Below the pieces are notes generated by a model. It searched no databases, had not been told where the DNA came from, and was given only the letters and a program-made list of their open reading frames with translations. DNA of 56,782 nt from Deltaproteobacteria bacterium (GTDB lineage Bacteria > Desulfobacterota > DSM-4660 > Desulfatiglandales > B25-G16). Shown here in pieces: positions 24,943 to 34,025 of this stretch. The position numbers and the translations under genes are program-made. Each line of letters opens with the position of its first letter. Position 1 is the first letter of the stretch. The stretch covers positions 2,265,371 through 2,322,152 of the forward strand of contig CP070704.1 of assembly GCA_020349945.1 (NCBI GenBank), given 5' to 3'.

Positions 24943-26298
24943 ATGGAAACTGTCTGGAATCAGCTGAAAGAATCCCTGAGAGAAGCAATAGATGAAAAGA
25001 GCTACTCCTTATGGATAAAACCATTACAATTTCTCGATTCAGATGAAAGCACAATCTGTCTTGGATGTCCTAATAAATTCTCTCGAAACTGGGTACAGGA
25101 AAATTACTCTTGCCTCTTTCATAGGCAACTTTCTAAGGCCGGCCTTAATGACCACAAACTGATTCTCAAGGTCTTACCACATAGACAGTCAACGAGGCCC
25201 TTGCCTCATGGACAGAATGGTAATGGAAAACAATTAACCATTCCAACTATGCCAAGAAGGATTAGGGCGGGTGAGAAGTATCTCAATGCGCGATTTACCT
25301 TTGATAACTTCGTCGTCGGTGAGTGCAATGAATTTGCATACTCGGTTTCCAAGGCACTGGCTCATAACTCCTACTATCCTTATAGCTCCCTCTTTTTACT
25401 GGCCAGCACCGGTTTGGGGAAAAGCCATTTAATCCAGGCTGTTGGCAACTCGATTCTCCAGAAAAAACCTACGGCAAAGGTCCTTTATATCACAACGGAA
25501 GATTTTACCAACGAGATGATCTATGCATTAAGGAATAATCTAATCGACCAATTTAAGAATAAATACCGCAAGTTGTGTGATGTGCTGCTCTTGGAAGAAT
25601 TACATTTCCTCAGTGGTAAAGAAAAGACACAGGTTGAACTCGGGTATACCCTTGATTCTTTGTTCAATGATGAAAAAGTGGTTATATTCACCAGTCCTCT
25701 TGCGCCGGAAGAAATTCCAGCCATGAAGAAGATGCTGAGCTCCAGGCTCACCTCTGGGGTCATAACTCGTATTGAGAAGCCTGGGCTTCATACCCGGCTT
25801 GAGATCTTGCGACAAAAGGCCCGAGAGCGAAAAGTCTCTCTGCCAGAAGATGTGGTCTACTTTTTGGCTGAAAGTATAACCCAGGATATACGGCAACTTG
25901 AAGGGATCCTTGCCTCCCTCGAAGCCATCTCCCTTTACCTAAAAAGGGAGATAAACATGGGTCTGGCAGAAGAGACTGTGGAACGATTACTACCTAACAT
26001 ACGCCTGGCAACAGTCGAGGATATTCAGAAAATAGTCTGCAAATACTTTAAGGTCGACAGTGAGGCACTTAAATCAAAGAGCAGAAAGAAAATCATTTCC
26101 TATCCAAGAAGCATGGCCATCTATCTCAGCCGTAGATACACAGATGAATCACTGGAATCTATTGGTCGCTCCTTCAACCGAAACCACTCGACCATCTTGT
26201 ATGACTACGAAAAGATCAAAAGGAATATAGGAATCGAAAATGGCATCAGAAGGGAGGTAGAATTTCTCTGTCGACAGATCGAGGATAGGATTGCATGA
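24943..26298 (+). CDS. dnaA: Chromosomal replication initiator DnaA, divergent form
   Basis: ATP-binding initiator of chromosome replication (451 aa, full length). Domain I (METVWNQLKESLREAI, then YSLWIKPL), linker, AAA+ domain (FTFDNFVVGECNEFAY onward), and the C-terminal domain IV helix-turn-helix with YTDESLESIGRSFNRNHST are all present. The AAA+ core departs from the usual sequences: Walker A is ASTGLGKS (154-161), lacking the first Gly, and Walker B reads LLLEELHF (from 215) where DnaA proteins normally have a D-D-I-Q-F. The arginine-finger region SSRLTSG is kept. Such forms occur in Desulfobacterota to my knowledge, where a second DnaA is also possible. The start is the ATG at 24943; the upstream gap is AT-rich. 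Its stop overlaps the next gene by ATGA. Confidence 0.88.
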   Translation: METVWNQLKESLREAIDEKSYSLWIKPLQFLDSDESTICLGCPNKFSRNWVQENYSCLFHRQLSKAGLNDHKLILKVLPHRQSTRPLPHGQNGNGKQLTIPTMPRRIRAGEKYLNARFTFDNFVVGECNEFAYSVSKALAHNSYYPYSSLFLLASTGLGKSHLIQAVGNSILQKKPTAKVLYITTEDFTNEMIYALRNNLIDQFKNKYRKLCDVLLLEELHFLSGKEKTQVELGYTLDSLFNDEKVVIFTSPLAPEEIPAMKKMLSSRLTSGVITRIEKPGLHTRLEILRQKARERKVSLPEDVVYFLAESITQDIRQLEGILASLEAISLYLKREINMGLAEETVERLLPNIRLATVEDIQKIVCKYFKVDSEALKSKSRKKIISYPRSMAIYLSRRYTDESLESIGRSFNRNHSTILYDYEKIKRNIGIENGIRREVEFLCRQIEDRIA

Positions 26299-26531
26299 TA
26301 AAAAAACTTGCCCGTTTATTTCTCTTATCCTTCCTTTCCCTCCTCACCCTGTATCTAATGCTTCTGTCATTCATATCCATTTCCATGGGCTTGACCAATG
26401 CAGAAAGGCCTGGGTTTTGGATGCCCATATTGTGTGGCATATTGATACTGTCCTTAAGCATATTCATAATAAGGCTCATACTATACATTGTTAAACAGTC
26501 TAGAGTTAAAGACAGATACCCATATGAGTAA
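26295..26531 (+). CDS. Small two-helix membrane protein coupled to dnaA
   Basis: 78-residue protein with two hydrophobic helices (about 7-31 and 42-66) and a charged C-terminal tail. Its ATG overlaps the dnaA stop (ATGA), so translation is probably coupled. The 3' end overlaps the convergent radical SAM gene by 26 bases. No family is recognised. Conservation next to dnaA in relatives would show whether it is real. Confidence 0.6.
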   Translation: MIKKLARLFLLSFLSLLTLYLMLLSFISISMGLTNAERPGFWMPILCGILILSLSIFIIRLILYIVKQSRVKDRYPYE

Positions 26532-27435
26532 ATCTCTTGCCCTGCCACGAGCCCCTATCAACAAGTGTGCTTTTAATGAGCGAGAGGGTCTCACCCTTTC
26601 TCAGTGACCATTCAGGGGCCACCAGCTCAGCTGGATGAGGATCTCCTGTAAGGCGCTGAATGACCATCTCAGGGGGAAGGAGTTCCAGGAAATCGCAAAC
26701 AAGATTTGCATATTCCTCCTGCTCAAGACATCGATAGGTACCTTCCCGGTAGAGCCTCTCCATCCTCGTGTCTTTGACAACGTAGAGCAGATGGATCTTG
26801 ATTCCATCAATTCCCATTGCAGCTACAGCCTTTGCTGTAGCAAGCATATCATGTCTATCTTCAAAAGGAAGGCCGAGTATCACATGGGTGCAGATCTTAA
26901 TCCCCCTGTTCCTGGTTAGCTCCACGGCCCTTTTAAAGCAGTTTACATCATGGCCCCTGTTTATAAAGGCAAGGGTTCTGTCGTGAATAGACTGGAGCCC
27001 GTACTCGATCCAGATAAGATGATCCCTTGCATAGCCCTCAAGGAGCGTAAGTATGGATTCGCCTATACAATCCGGTCTGGTGCCTATAGACAATCCAACG
27101 ATATCATCGAGCGCAAGGGCCTCCTCATATAACCCTTTGAGTCTCTCATAAGGCCCATAGGTATTCGAAAAAGACTGAAAATAGGCGATAAACTTTTCGG
27201 CCCTATATCTTCTCCTCAGGAACTCTTTGCCCTTGACTATCTGTGCGGTAATGGACAGGCCTTCTCTCATAGCACCCGTGCCAGATCCTCTTGAATTACA
27301 ATATATGCACCCTTCCTTGAAGATGGAGCCATCTCTATTCGGGCAGGTGAGACCAGCATCCAGGGATATCTTCTGAACCCTGCAGCCAAATAAGCTCCTC
27401 AGATACGAATTGAGATCACAGTAGCGGTTTTTCAT
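26506..27435 (-). CDS. TIGR01212 family radical SAM protein (YhcC-like)
   Basis: Radical SAM protein of 309 aa. The iron-sulfur motif is CPNRDG followed by GCIYC, with the family's eight-residue spacing between the first two cysteines (Cys-x8-Cys-x2-Cys). DAGLTCPNRDGS, FQSFSNTY and LSIGTRPDC are characteristic of the YhcC/TIGR01212 group. GLQSIHDRTLAFINRGHD and THVILGLPFEDRHDM continue the radical SAM barrel. The reaction is not known. It is convergent with the small dnaA-linked gene and divergent from mnmG, with about 100 bases between their starts. Confidence 0.93.
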   Translation of the reverse strand: MKNRYCDLNSYLRSLFGCRVQKISLDAGLTCPNRDGSIFKEGCIYCNSRGSGTGAMREGLSITAQIVKGKEFLRRRYRAEKFIAYFQSFSNTYGPYERLKGLYEEALALDDIVGLSIGTRPDCIGESILTLLEGYARDHLIWIEYGLQSIHDRTLAFINRGHDVNCFKRAVELTRNRGIKICTHVILGLPFEDRHDMLATAKAVAAMGIDGIKIHLLYVVKDTRMERLYREGTYRCLEQEEYANLVCDFLELLPPEMVIQRLTGDPHPAELVAPEWSLRKGETLSLIKSTLVDRGSWQGKRFTHMGICL

Positions 27436-27540
27436 GTTCCCACGGTTGCTACAGCGCCATTGAAAAAGATCTTTCTCTATACATTCTACCCCTAAAACTG
27501 TAAAATGTTAACCAAAGGTTATCTACATACCAGGAACGAA

Positions 27541-29424
27541 GTGAGTTATTATCCCAAGAAATATGACATTATCGTTGTTGGTGCTGGCCATGCTGGATGT
27601 GAAGCAGCCCTGGCTGCAGCCCGGATGGGATGCAGTGTCTTGATTATGACCATAGACCTTGACGGAATAGCAAAAATGCCATGCAGCCCTTCTATTGGAG
27701 GGGTAGCCAAGGGACAACTGGTAAAAGAGATTGATGCCCTGGGTGGTGAGATGGCCAAGATAACAGACAAGACAGCAATACAGTACCGGACCTTGAATAC
27801 CAAAAAGGGCCCGGCTGTTCAATCCTCTCGAACCCAGAATGATAAGATCAGGTATCATATCGCCATGAAGGAGGCACTGGAAAAGGAGCCTAACGTAGAT
27901 ATAAAGCAGGCCATGGTTGAAAGATTGGTGGGGGAGAACAATCACGTTGTCGGCATAGAGGATCAAACGGGATTTGGGTATCAGGCCGAGGCACTGATCC
28001 TGGCCACCGGAACCTTCCTGAGCGGTTTGATGCATATCGGCTTTACCTCTATCATGGCCGGCAGAGCAGGTGAGTTTGCATCCTACGCGCTGCCCGAAAA
28101 CCTCAAAAAGTGGGGTTTCAACCTGGGAAGGATGAAGACAGGCACTCCTGCGCGATTAAAAAAATCAACCATAGACTTTACTAGATTTGACAGACAAGAA
28201 GGAGACGAGAATCCCAGACCATTTTCCCTTTTTACCAAGGAGATCAGTGCAACCCAGGTTCCGTGTTATATAGGTCATACAAATAAGAAAAGCCATCAGA
28301 TCGTAAGGGAAAATTTGGGGCGTTCTGCCCTGTACGGGGGGAAGATCACAGGGGTTCCCGCCCGCTATTGTCCCTCTATCGAGGACAAGATAGTAAGGTT
28401 TTCTGACAGGGACAAACACCAGATCATCCTGGAACCTGAGGGGATAGATACACAGGAGATTTATGCAAGTGGCCTGGGAAATAGCCTACCTATGGATGTA
28501 CAGATCCCTTTTGTAAGATCTGTTGATGGATTGGAAGAGGCTGAGATCATGAGGCCAGCCTATGCAATTGAATATGATTATGTAGACCCTATGCAATTGC
28601 TTCCTACCCTTGAGACCAAGCTTATCAAGGGTCTATATATGGCTGGCCAGATCAATGGAACCAGTGGATATGAGGAGGCAGCCGCTCAAGGTATATGGGC
28701 AGGGATTAATGCGGCATCAAAGATTCAGGGCAGACCGCCCTTTCTCCTTGATCGATCAGAGGCATATATGGCTGTTATGGTTGATGATCTGGTTACCAGA
28801 GGAACAGAAGAGCCTTACAGGATGTTTACCTCCAGGGCAGAGTACAGACTGCTGCTCAGAGAGGATAATGCGGGGCGGAGATTGATGGAGAAAGGCAATG
28901 AATTAGGTCTCATTGATGATGAAACGGTAAGGCAGATGAAGGAAAGGCAAAAGGAGGTCTCAGCAGAGGTTCATAGGATAAAAAACACGGTAATAACTCC
29001 CTCAAACAGGGTAAACGAGTATCTTGTGAAGGCGGGATCAAGGCCACTAAAAAATGCAGCTACCTTAGATCAGATCCTTAAAAGGCCGGAATTAGGTTAT
29101 CGACATATTGCTACCCTGCATGGGCAGCATGAGAAGATCGATGAAGGGACTGCGCATCAAGTTGAAATCGAGATAAAATACGAGGGATATATTGAACGGC
29201 AGCTCAGAGATGTTGAGAAATTCAAGAATCAGGAGAGGATAAAGATACCACCGGGGTTTGATTATACCAAGGTGCACGGTCTTTCTAATGAACTAAGGGG
29301 GAAACTATCCTCCACAAGACCTATTTCCTTGGGTCAGGCATCGAGGATACCAGGCATGACCCCTGCTGCAATCTCCATAATTATGATCTATTTAAAGAAG
29401 CATGAATCGGGTCAGGGCCCCTGA
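27541..29424 (+). CDS. mnmG: tRNA uridine 5-carboxymethylaminomethyl modification enzyme MnmG (GidA)
   Basis: FAD-containing enzyme that, with MnmE, modifies uridine-34 in the wobble position of certain tRNAs. The 627-residue protein has the FAD fingerprint VVGAGHAGCEAALAAARMG, the family signature MPCSPSIGGVAKGQLVKEI, and ATGTFLSGLMHIG. The C-terminal domain ends with SRIPGMTPAAISII, as in other MnmG proteins. I choose GTG at 27541, preceded by AGGA at five bases; the in-frame ATG at 27505 has no ribosome binding site and would add 12 atypical residues. The partner gene mnmE is not in the window. It converges on pyrG with a 13-base overlap. Confidence 0.95.
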   Translation: MSYYPKKYDIIVVGAGHAGCEAALAAARMGCSVLIMTIDLDGIAKMPCSPSIGGVAKGQLVKEIDALGGEMAKITDKTAIQYRTLNTKKGPAVQSSRTQNDKIRYHIAMKEALEKEPNVDIKQAMVERLVGENNHVVGIEDQTGFGYQAEALILATGTFLSGLMHIGFTSIMAGRAGEFASYALPENLKKWGFNLGRMKTGTPARLKKSTIDFTRFDRQEGDENPRPFSLFTKEISATQVPCYIGHTNKKSHQIVRENLGRSALYGGKITGVPARYCPSIEDKIVRFSDRDKHQIILEPEGIDTQEIYASGLGNSLPMDVQIPFVRSVDGLEEAEIMRPAYAIEYDYVDPMQLLPTLETKLIKGLYMAGQINGTSGYEEAAAQGIWAGINAASKIQGRPPFLLDRSEAYMAVMVDDLVTRGTEEPYRMFTSRAEYRLLLREDNAGRRLMEKGNELGLIDDETVRQMKERQKEVSAEVHRIKNTVITPSNRVNEYLVKAGSRPLKNAATLDQILKRPELGYRHIATLHGQHEKIDEGTAHQVEIEIKYEGYIERQLRDVEKFKNQERIKIPPGFDYTKVHGLSNELRGKLSSTRPISLGQASRIPGMTPAAISIIMIYLKKHESGQGP

Positions 29425-31016
29425 GCTTCTTTTCTGCTTAGGCTGGCCTGGACAAAGCCGTAAAAGAGCGGGGATGGCTTTTCCATGCTTGATTTTAACT
29501 CCGGGTGTGCCTGGGTAGCTACAAAACAGTCCAAATTGGGAAGCTCAATAAACTCAACCAGCCTTCCGTCCCTGCTCGTTCCTGAGAAGACAAGACCATT
29601 ATCAGTAAGGATCTTATGATACTGTGGGTTTACCTCATAACGATGTCGGTGCCTTTCTGAGATCACACCAGATTTGTAAAGCCTGCTGACCAGTGTTCCT
29701 TTCTTTAGAACGGCCTCATATGCCCCGAGTCTCATGGTCCCGCCCTTTTCTGTAATATCCCTTTGTTCAGGGAGAATATCTATCACGGGGAAGGGTGTAT
29801 CTGGATCAAACTCAGTGCTATTAGCTCCCTCTAGCTGACAAACGTTTCGTGCATACTCTATAACAGCCAATTGAAGCCCAAAGCAGAGACCAAGAAATGG
29901 AATGTTTTCTTCCCTGGCCTTTCTAATAATCTCGATCTTCCCCTCCGTTCCCCTGGAACCGAAACCACCGGGAACAATTACTCCATCTATGCCATTTAGA
30001 ACAGGGGCATCTTCAATGTCCGTTGTCTCTATCCATCTGAGGTGTATCTTACATCTCAGGTGTGCCGAACAGTGATTCAGTGATTCGATAATGGAGGCAT
30101 AAGAATCCTCAAGTTTGGTGTACTTCCCGCACATAGCCACTGTTATTTCACTTCTCGGACTCCTTATATTTTCAATCAGTTCCTTCCATCTCCGCAGGTC
30201 TGGGGGAGAATAGATATTTAGTTTCTTATGGAGGATTTCGGCTATTCCCTCTTTTTCAAAGACAACTGGTATCTCGTAGATATCATCCACATCAAGGCCA
30301 GTGATCACGGCCTCGGGGCTCACATCACAAAAATTTGAGATCTTCAACCTTATCTCTTTGGTCAAAAATTCCGAGCATCTCCCTATGATAATATCTGGGA
30401 AGATTCCCCTCTGTTTTAAGAGATTAACGCTCTGCTGTGTAGGCTTTGACTTCTGCTCATTTACTCCATGGGGAATGGGGACATAAGTCAAATGTATGTA
30501 AACGATATTTTCCCTCCCTACATCCTCCTTCATCTGTCTCATTGCCTCGAGGAAGAGCTCATTTTCAATATCCCCTACGGTTCCCCCTATTTCCACTATA
30601 ACCAGATCAGCCGATTCTTCCTTGGCCACTTCATAGATGTGGCTTTTAATGACATCCGTCACATGGGGAATGTATTGAACGGTCTTTCCTAGGTAATCCC
30701 CTCTCCTCTCTTTCTCCCTTACCGTGTCAAATACCTTACCCATGGTGAGGTTCCACTTGGATCGACACCTAATACCCAAGAATCGCTCGTAGTGCCCGAA
30801 ATCCATATCAACCTCTCCCCCATCATCCAAGACAAATACCTCCCCATGCTCAAATGGATTCATTGTTCCTGGATCAACATTGAGGTAGCCGTCACATTTG
30901 ATAGGGATAATCTTGAGTCTTGCAGAAAGAAGATGACCTATGGAGGCAGCAGCGATTCCTTTCCCCAGCCCGGAAAGAACTCCTCCAGTTACTATGATAT
31001 ATTTGCTCGTAGGCAT
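29412..31016 (-). CDS. pyrG: CTP synthase
   Basis: Makes CTP from UTP with ATP and glutamine. The 534-residue protein has the synthase domain (GGVLSGLGKGIAAASIGHLL at the start, then IKCDGYLNVDPGTMNPFEHGE in short form as DGYLNVDPGTMNPFEHGE) and the C-terminal glutamine amidotransferase domain with nucleophile Cys in LGLCFGLQLAVIE and the AHPELKS segment carrying catalytic His and Glu. The length is usual. The ATG is at 31016. It converges with mnmG and is divergent from the phosphodiesterase gene. Confidence 0.96.
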   Translation of the reverse strand: MPTSKYIIVTGGVLSGLGKGIAAASIGHLLSARLKIIPIKCDGYLNVDPGTMNPFEHGEVFVLDDGGEVDMDFGHYERFLGIRCRSKWNLTMGKVFDTVREKERRGDYLGKTVQYIPHVTDVIKSHIYEVAKEESADLVIVEIGGTVGDIENELFLEAMRQMKEDVGRENIVYIHLTYVPIPHGVNEQKSKPTQQSVNLLKQRGIFPDIIIGRCSEFLTKEIRLKISNFCDVSPEAVITGLDVDDIYEIPVVFEKEGIAEILHKKLNIYSPPDLRRWKELIENIRSPRSEITVAMCGKYTKLEDSYASIIESLNHCSAHLRCKIHLRWIETTDIEDAPVLNGIDGVIVPGGFGSRGTEGKIEIIRKAREENIPFLGLCFGLQLAVIEYARNVCQLEGANSTEFDPDTPFPVIDILPEQRDITEKGGTMRLGAYEAVLKKGTLVSRLYKSGVISERHRHRYEVNPQYHKILTDNGLVFSGTSRDGRLVEFIELPNLDCFVATQAHPELKSSMEKPSPLFYGFVQASLSRKEAQGP

Positions 31017-31223
31017 CTTAATAGGGAAGAAATCTAATTGGAAATTTATCGGTAATGACTATTGCAGTCAAGCTAAAATGCTCTCTATATAACCGGCACA
31101 TTCAATAATTTTGTTTTCTCCGGGCAATCTTCTTGCTTCACTCAAAACGGTATTTTTTATATGATCCAGTCCTACGCAGGACAGTTATATTTTAGTGAAA
31201 ACCCAATAGTAAGGAGGTACATT

Positions 31224-31718
31224 ATGGTCATTGCTATTATGAGTGATAGTCATGATAACATCTGGAATGTGAGAAAGGCCCTGGAGCTGACAAGAGCTCA
31301 TAAAGCAGAACTGATTGTACACTGTGGAGATCTGGTTGCCCCTTTTACCCTCATGGAATTGGCACAGTTTGATGGGCCTGTTCATTGGGTCTTGGGAAAC
31401 AATGACGGCGATCCATATATGTTGACCAGGATCTCTCTTACTGAACTAAAGAATATGGAAACCCATGGTCTTATCGGAAGGCTCAATCTAGAGGGGGTCT
31501 CTATTGGATTCACCCATTATGAGGAAATGGGGCACGCATTGGCACACACTGGTGAATACGATCTGGTCTGCTGTGGTCACACCCATGCGCACAGGCAGGA
31601 GAGAATCCATCAGACCCTATTGCTGAACCCCGGGGATGTTATGGGCAAGGACGGGCCAGGCACTTTTTCTTTATTTGATACAGCTACCAGGGAAACTATG
31701 GTGCTAAAACTTACATGA
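31224..31718 (+). CDS. YfcE/MJ0936-family metallophosphoesterase
   Basis: Small metallophosphoesterase of 164 aa. The dimetal site motifs are present in order: SDSHDN near residue 7, HCGDLV near 36, LGNNDG near 58, and CGHTHAHRQE near 114, followed by LNPGD. The family has phosphodiesterase activity in vitro; the natural substrate is unknown. The ATG at 31224 is chosen because AAGGAGGT stands upstream; an earlier in-frame ATG at 31161 would add 21 residues with no site. It is followed by recG in the same direction after 135 bases. Confidence 0.9.
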   Translation: MVIAIMSDSHDNIWNVRKALELTRAHKAELIVHCGDLVAPFTLMELAQFDGPVHWVLGNNDGDPYMLTRISLTELKNMETHGLIGRLNLEGVSIGFTHYEEMGHALAHTGEYDLVCCGHTHAHRQERIHQTLLLNPGDVMGKDGPGTFSLFDTATRETMVLKLT

Positions 31719-31853
31719 AGTCCCTGAGAACTATCTGGCACTCTTTTCCAGGTCAGACCGGAGCAAAGAGATAGTGCCTCCTGATTATGAAAATGTCTAT
31801 ACTTTGGAATAGAATACTTACGAGTATACTGTTCACGTAGGGAACTCGTCACT

Positions 31854-33965
31854 ATGAAACCATGCGGTCATTCGGAAACGGATTCAGTTAAGGACAGTGC
31901 ATACAGGAGGATTCTCAGCCCTGTCGGTTCACTTCAAGGCGTGGGGAAGGTCACTGCCAGAGAGCTCCAGAACAGGGGAGTTCAGACCGTGTGTGATCTT
32001 TTGTATGTCCTTCCCCGCTCCTACCAGGACCGCACGAAATTCGTTCCGATCCACGAACTCAGCTCCGGTCAGACCGCCCTCATCAAGGGCACGATACTCA
32101 AACTCAGGAGAGTCAGATCCAGATACCGGGAGATACTCGAAATGCTCATAGGGGATGAATACGGGATCATATCCGCCAGATGGATGGGAGCACCACGGTA
32201 CCTCTTCAGGTTTACAAAGGGAAAGAAGATTATCCTCTTCGGCCGATTTCGCATATCCGTAAAGATCCCGGAGACCTACCATCCAGAGATCATAGAGGAT
32301 GGAGATGAGCACGAGATAGGCGGGTTAATGCCCGTTTATCCTGAAATTGGCGGGATCTCGCAGCGAAGGATAAGGCGGATTGTGATGGACGCTGTGAAGC
32401 GGTTTACTCAAGGCCTCCAAGATCCGCTGCCCGCAAGGATAAGGCAGACAAGGCAGCTTCCTGAACTGGGTAAGGCAATAGGGGAGGTGCACTTCCCGGT
32501 TGAATCAAGACCTGAAGACCTCCGTATCCGGAGAGCGCCCGCACAGCGAAGGCTCATATTTGACGAGTTCTTTATGCTCCAGCTGACCCTGGCACTCAAG
32601 AGGACCAAGGCATCCCGGGAGAAAGGGATAGCCTTTGGCATACAAGGTGTGGAGGAGCTTTATCGCTGCCTTCCTTTTCAGCTTACAGTATCGCAAACAA
32701 GGGTAATTCACGAGATTACCTCAGATATGAACAGGCCGTTTCCCATGAACAGACTGCTTCAGGGCGACGTGGGAAGCGGCAAGACCGTGGTTGCACTTAT
32801 CGCTGCATGGGTGGCCGTGAGGAATGGGTATCAGGTGGCATTCATGGCACCTACCCAGCTTCTTGCCGAGCAGCACTATCTCAGCACCCTTGAGCTCACC
32901 CGAAAAATGAATCTCAAAGCGGCGCTTCTCACAAGCGGTTTGGGTACCCATGCTGATGACGTGAGAGATGGGGTAAGACAAGGGGATATAGATATGCTCA
33001 TAGGCACACATGCGCTCATTCAGGAAAGTGTCACATTTCACGGACTTGGACTTGTGATCATTGATGAGCAGCACAGGTTCGGAGTGGTGCAGAGGGCTAT
33101 TCTCAGACATAAAGGAATAAGCCCGGATGTACTCAGCATGACAGCTACCCCTATCCCAAGATCACTGGGGCTTACCCTGTACGGAGACCTTGATATATCC
33201 GTGATAGATGAGCTTCCTCCTGGGAGAAAGCCCATTCAAACCAGGCTCTTTCATGAGAGGGATCGAGATAAGGTCTATGCAGTCCTGAGAGAGGAGATAA
33301 AGAAGGGAAGACAGGCCTATATGGTTTATCCGCTGATCGAGGAGTCAGAAAAGATGGAGCTCAAGGATGCCACACAGATGGCTGAGGAGCTCAGGGCTGT
33401 ACTTCCAGATCTCCATATAGCCTTGATCCATGGAAGGATGCCTCTGGATCAAAGAGAAGGGATAATGGAGGCATTCAAAGCAGGGCACATAGACATCCTG
33501 GTTTCCACCACGGTTATTGAGGTGGGTATAGACATCCCCAATGCCACCATCATGGTGATCGAGAACGCGGAGAGGTTTGGGCTCTCCCAAATCCATCAGC
33601 TCAGGGGGAGGATAGGAAGAGGCATTTACCCATCAAAGTGTCTGCTCTTGGCCTCGTACAGAAAAACCACCGAGGCGAGCAGAAGGCTCAGAGTCATAGA
33701 GAAGACCACAGACGGATTCAAAATTGCCGAGCAAGACCTTGCCATAAGGGGGCCAGGTGAATTCCTTGGTCTCAGGCAATCAGGATTCCACCAGTTTCGG
33801 GTAGCGAACCTCATGAGCGATGCCGAGATACTATCCGAGGCAAGGGAAGAGGCATTCAGGCTGGCAGAGCGTGATCCCGAGCTTGCCCATCGGACCTACA
33901 GCCTCCTCAGGCAGATATACAGGAGCAGCCAGAGAGAGGCGGATCAGTTGGTGGACACCGCATGA
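31854..33965 (+). CDS. recG: ATP-dependent DNA helicase RecG
   Basis: Branch-migration helicase that remodels stalled replication forks and recombination intermediates. The protein (703 aa) is full length. The N-terminal wedge/OB region contains LSPVGSLQGVGKVTARELQ and the typical LPRSYQDRT. The helicase core has Walker A GDVGSGKTVVA near 305, the DEQHRFGV box, SMTATPIPRSLG and motif VI QLRGRIGRG. It starts at ATG 31854 after AGGGAA. It converges with the phosphofructokinase gene. The sequence shows no missing motif. Confidence 0.96.
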   Translation: MKPCGHSETDSVKDSAYRRILSPVGSLQGVGKVTARELQNRGVQTVCDLLYVLPRSYQDRTKFVPIHELSSGQTALIKGTILKLRRVRSRYREILEMLIGDEYGIISARWMGAPRYLFRFTKGKKIILFGRFRISVKIPETYHPEIIEDGDEHEIGGLMPVYPEIGGISQRRIRRIVMDAVKRFTQGLQDPLPARIRQTRQLPELGKAIGEVHFPVESRPEDLRIRRAPAQRRLIFDEFFMLQLTLALKRTKASREKGIAFGIQGVEELYRCLPFQLTVSQTRVIHEITSDMNRPFPMNRLLQGDVGSGKTVVALIAAWVAVRNGYQVAFMAPTQLLAEQHYLSTLELTRKMNLKAALLTSGLGTHADDVRDGVRQGDIDMLIGTHALIQESVTFHGLGLVIIDEQHRFGVVQRAILRHKGISPDVLSMTATPIPRSLGLTLYGDLDISVIDELPPGRKPIQTRLFHERDRDKVYAVLREEIKKGRQAYMVYPLIEESEKMELKDATQMAEELRAVLPDLHIALIHGRMPLDQREGIMEAFKAGHIDILVSTTVIEVGIDIPNATIMVIENAERFGLSQIHQLRGRIGRGIYPSKCLLLASYRKTTEASRRLRVIEKTTDGFKIAEQDLAIRGPGEFLGLRQSGFHQFRVANLMSDAEILSEAREEAFRLAERDPELAHRTYSLLRQIYRSSQREADQLVDTA

Positions 33966-34025
33966 ACTGCCCGTAAAGCACCTGAGGGCATAAACCCCTC
34001 CATCCTGATTTGCCCGCCGTCTTTC

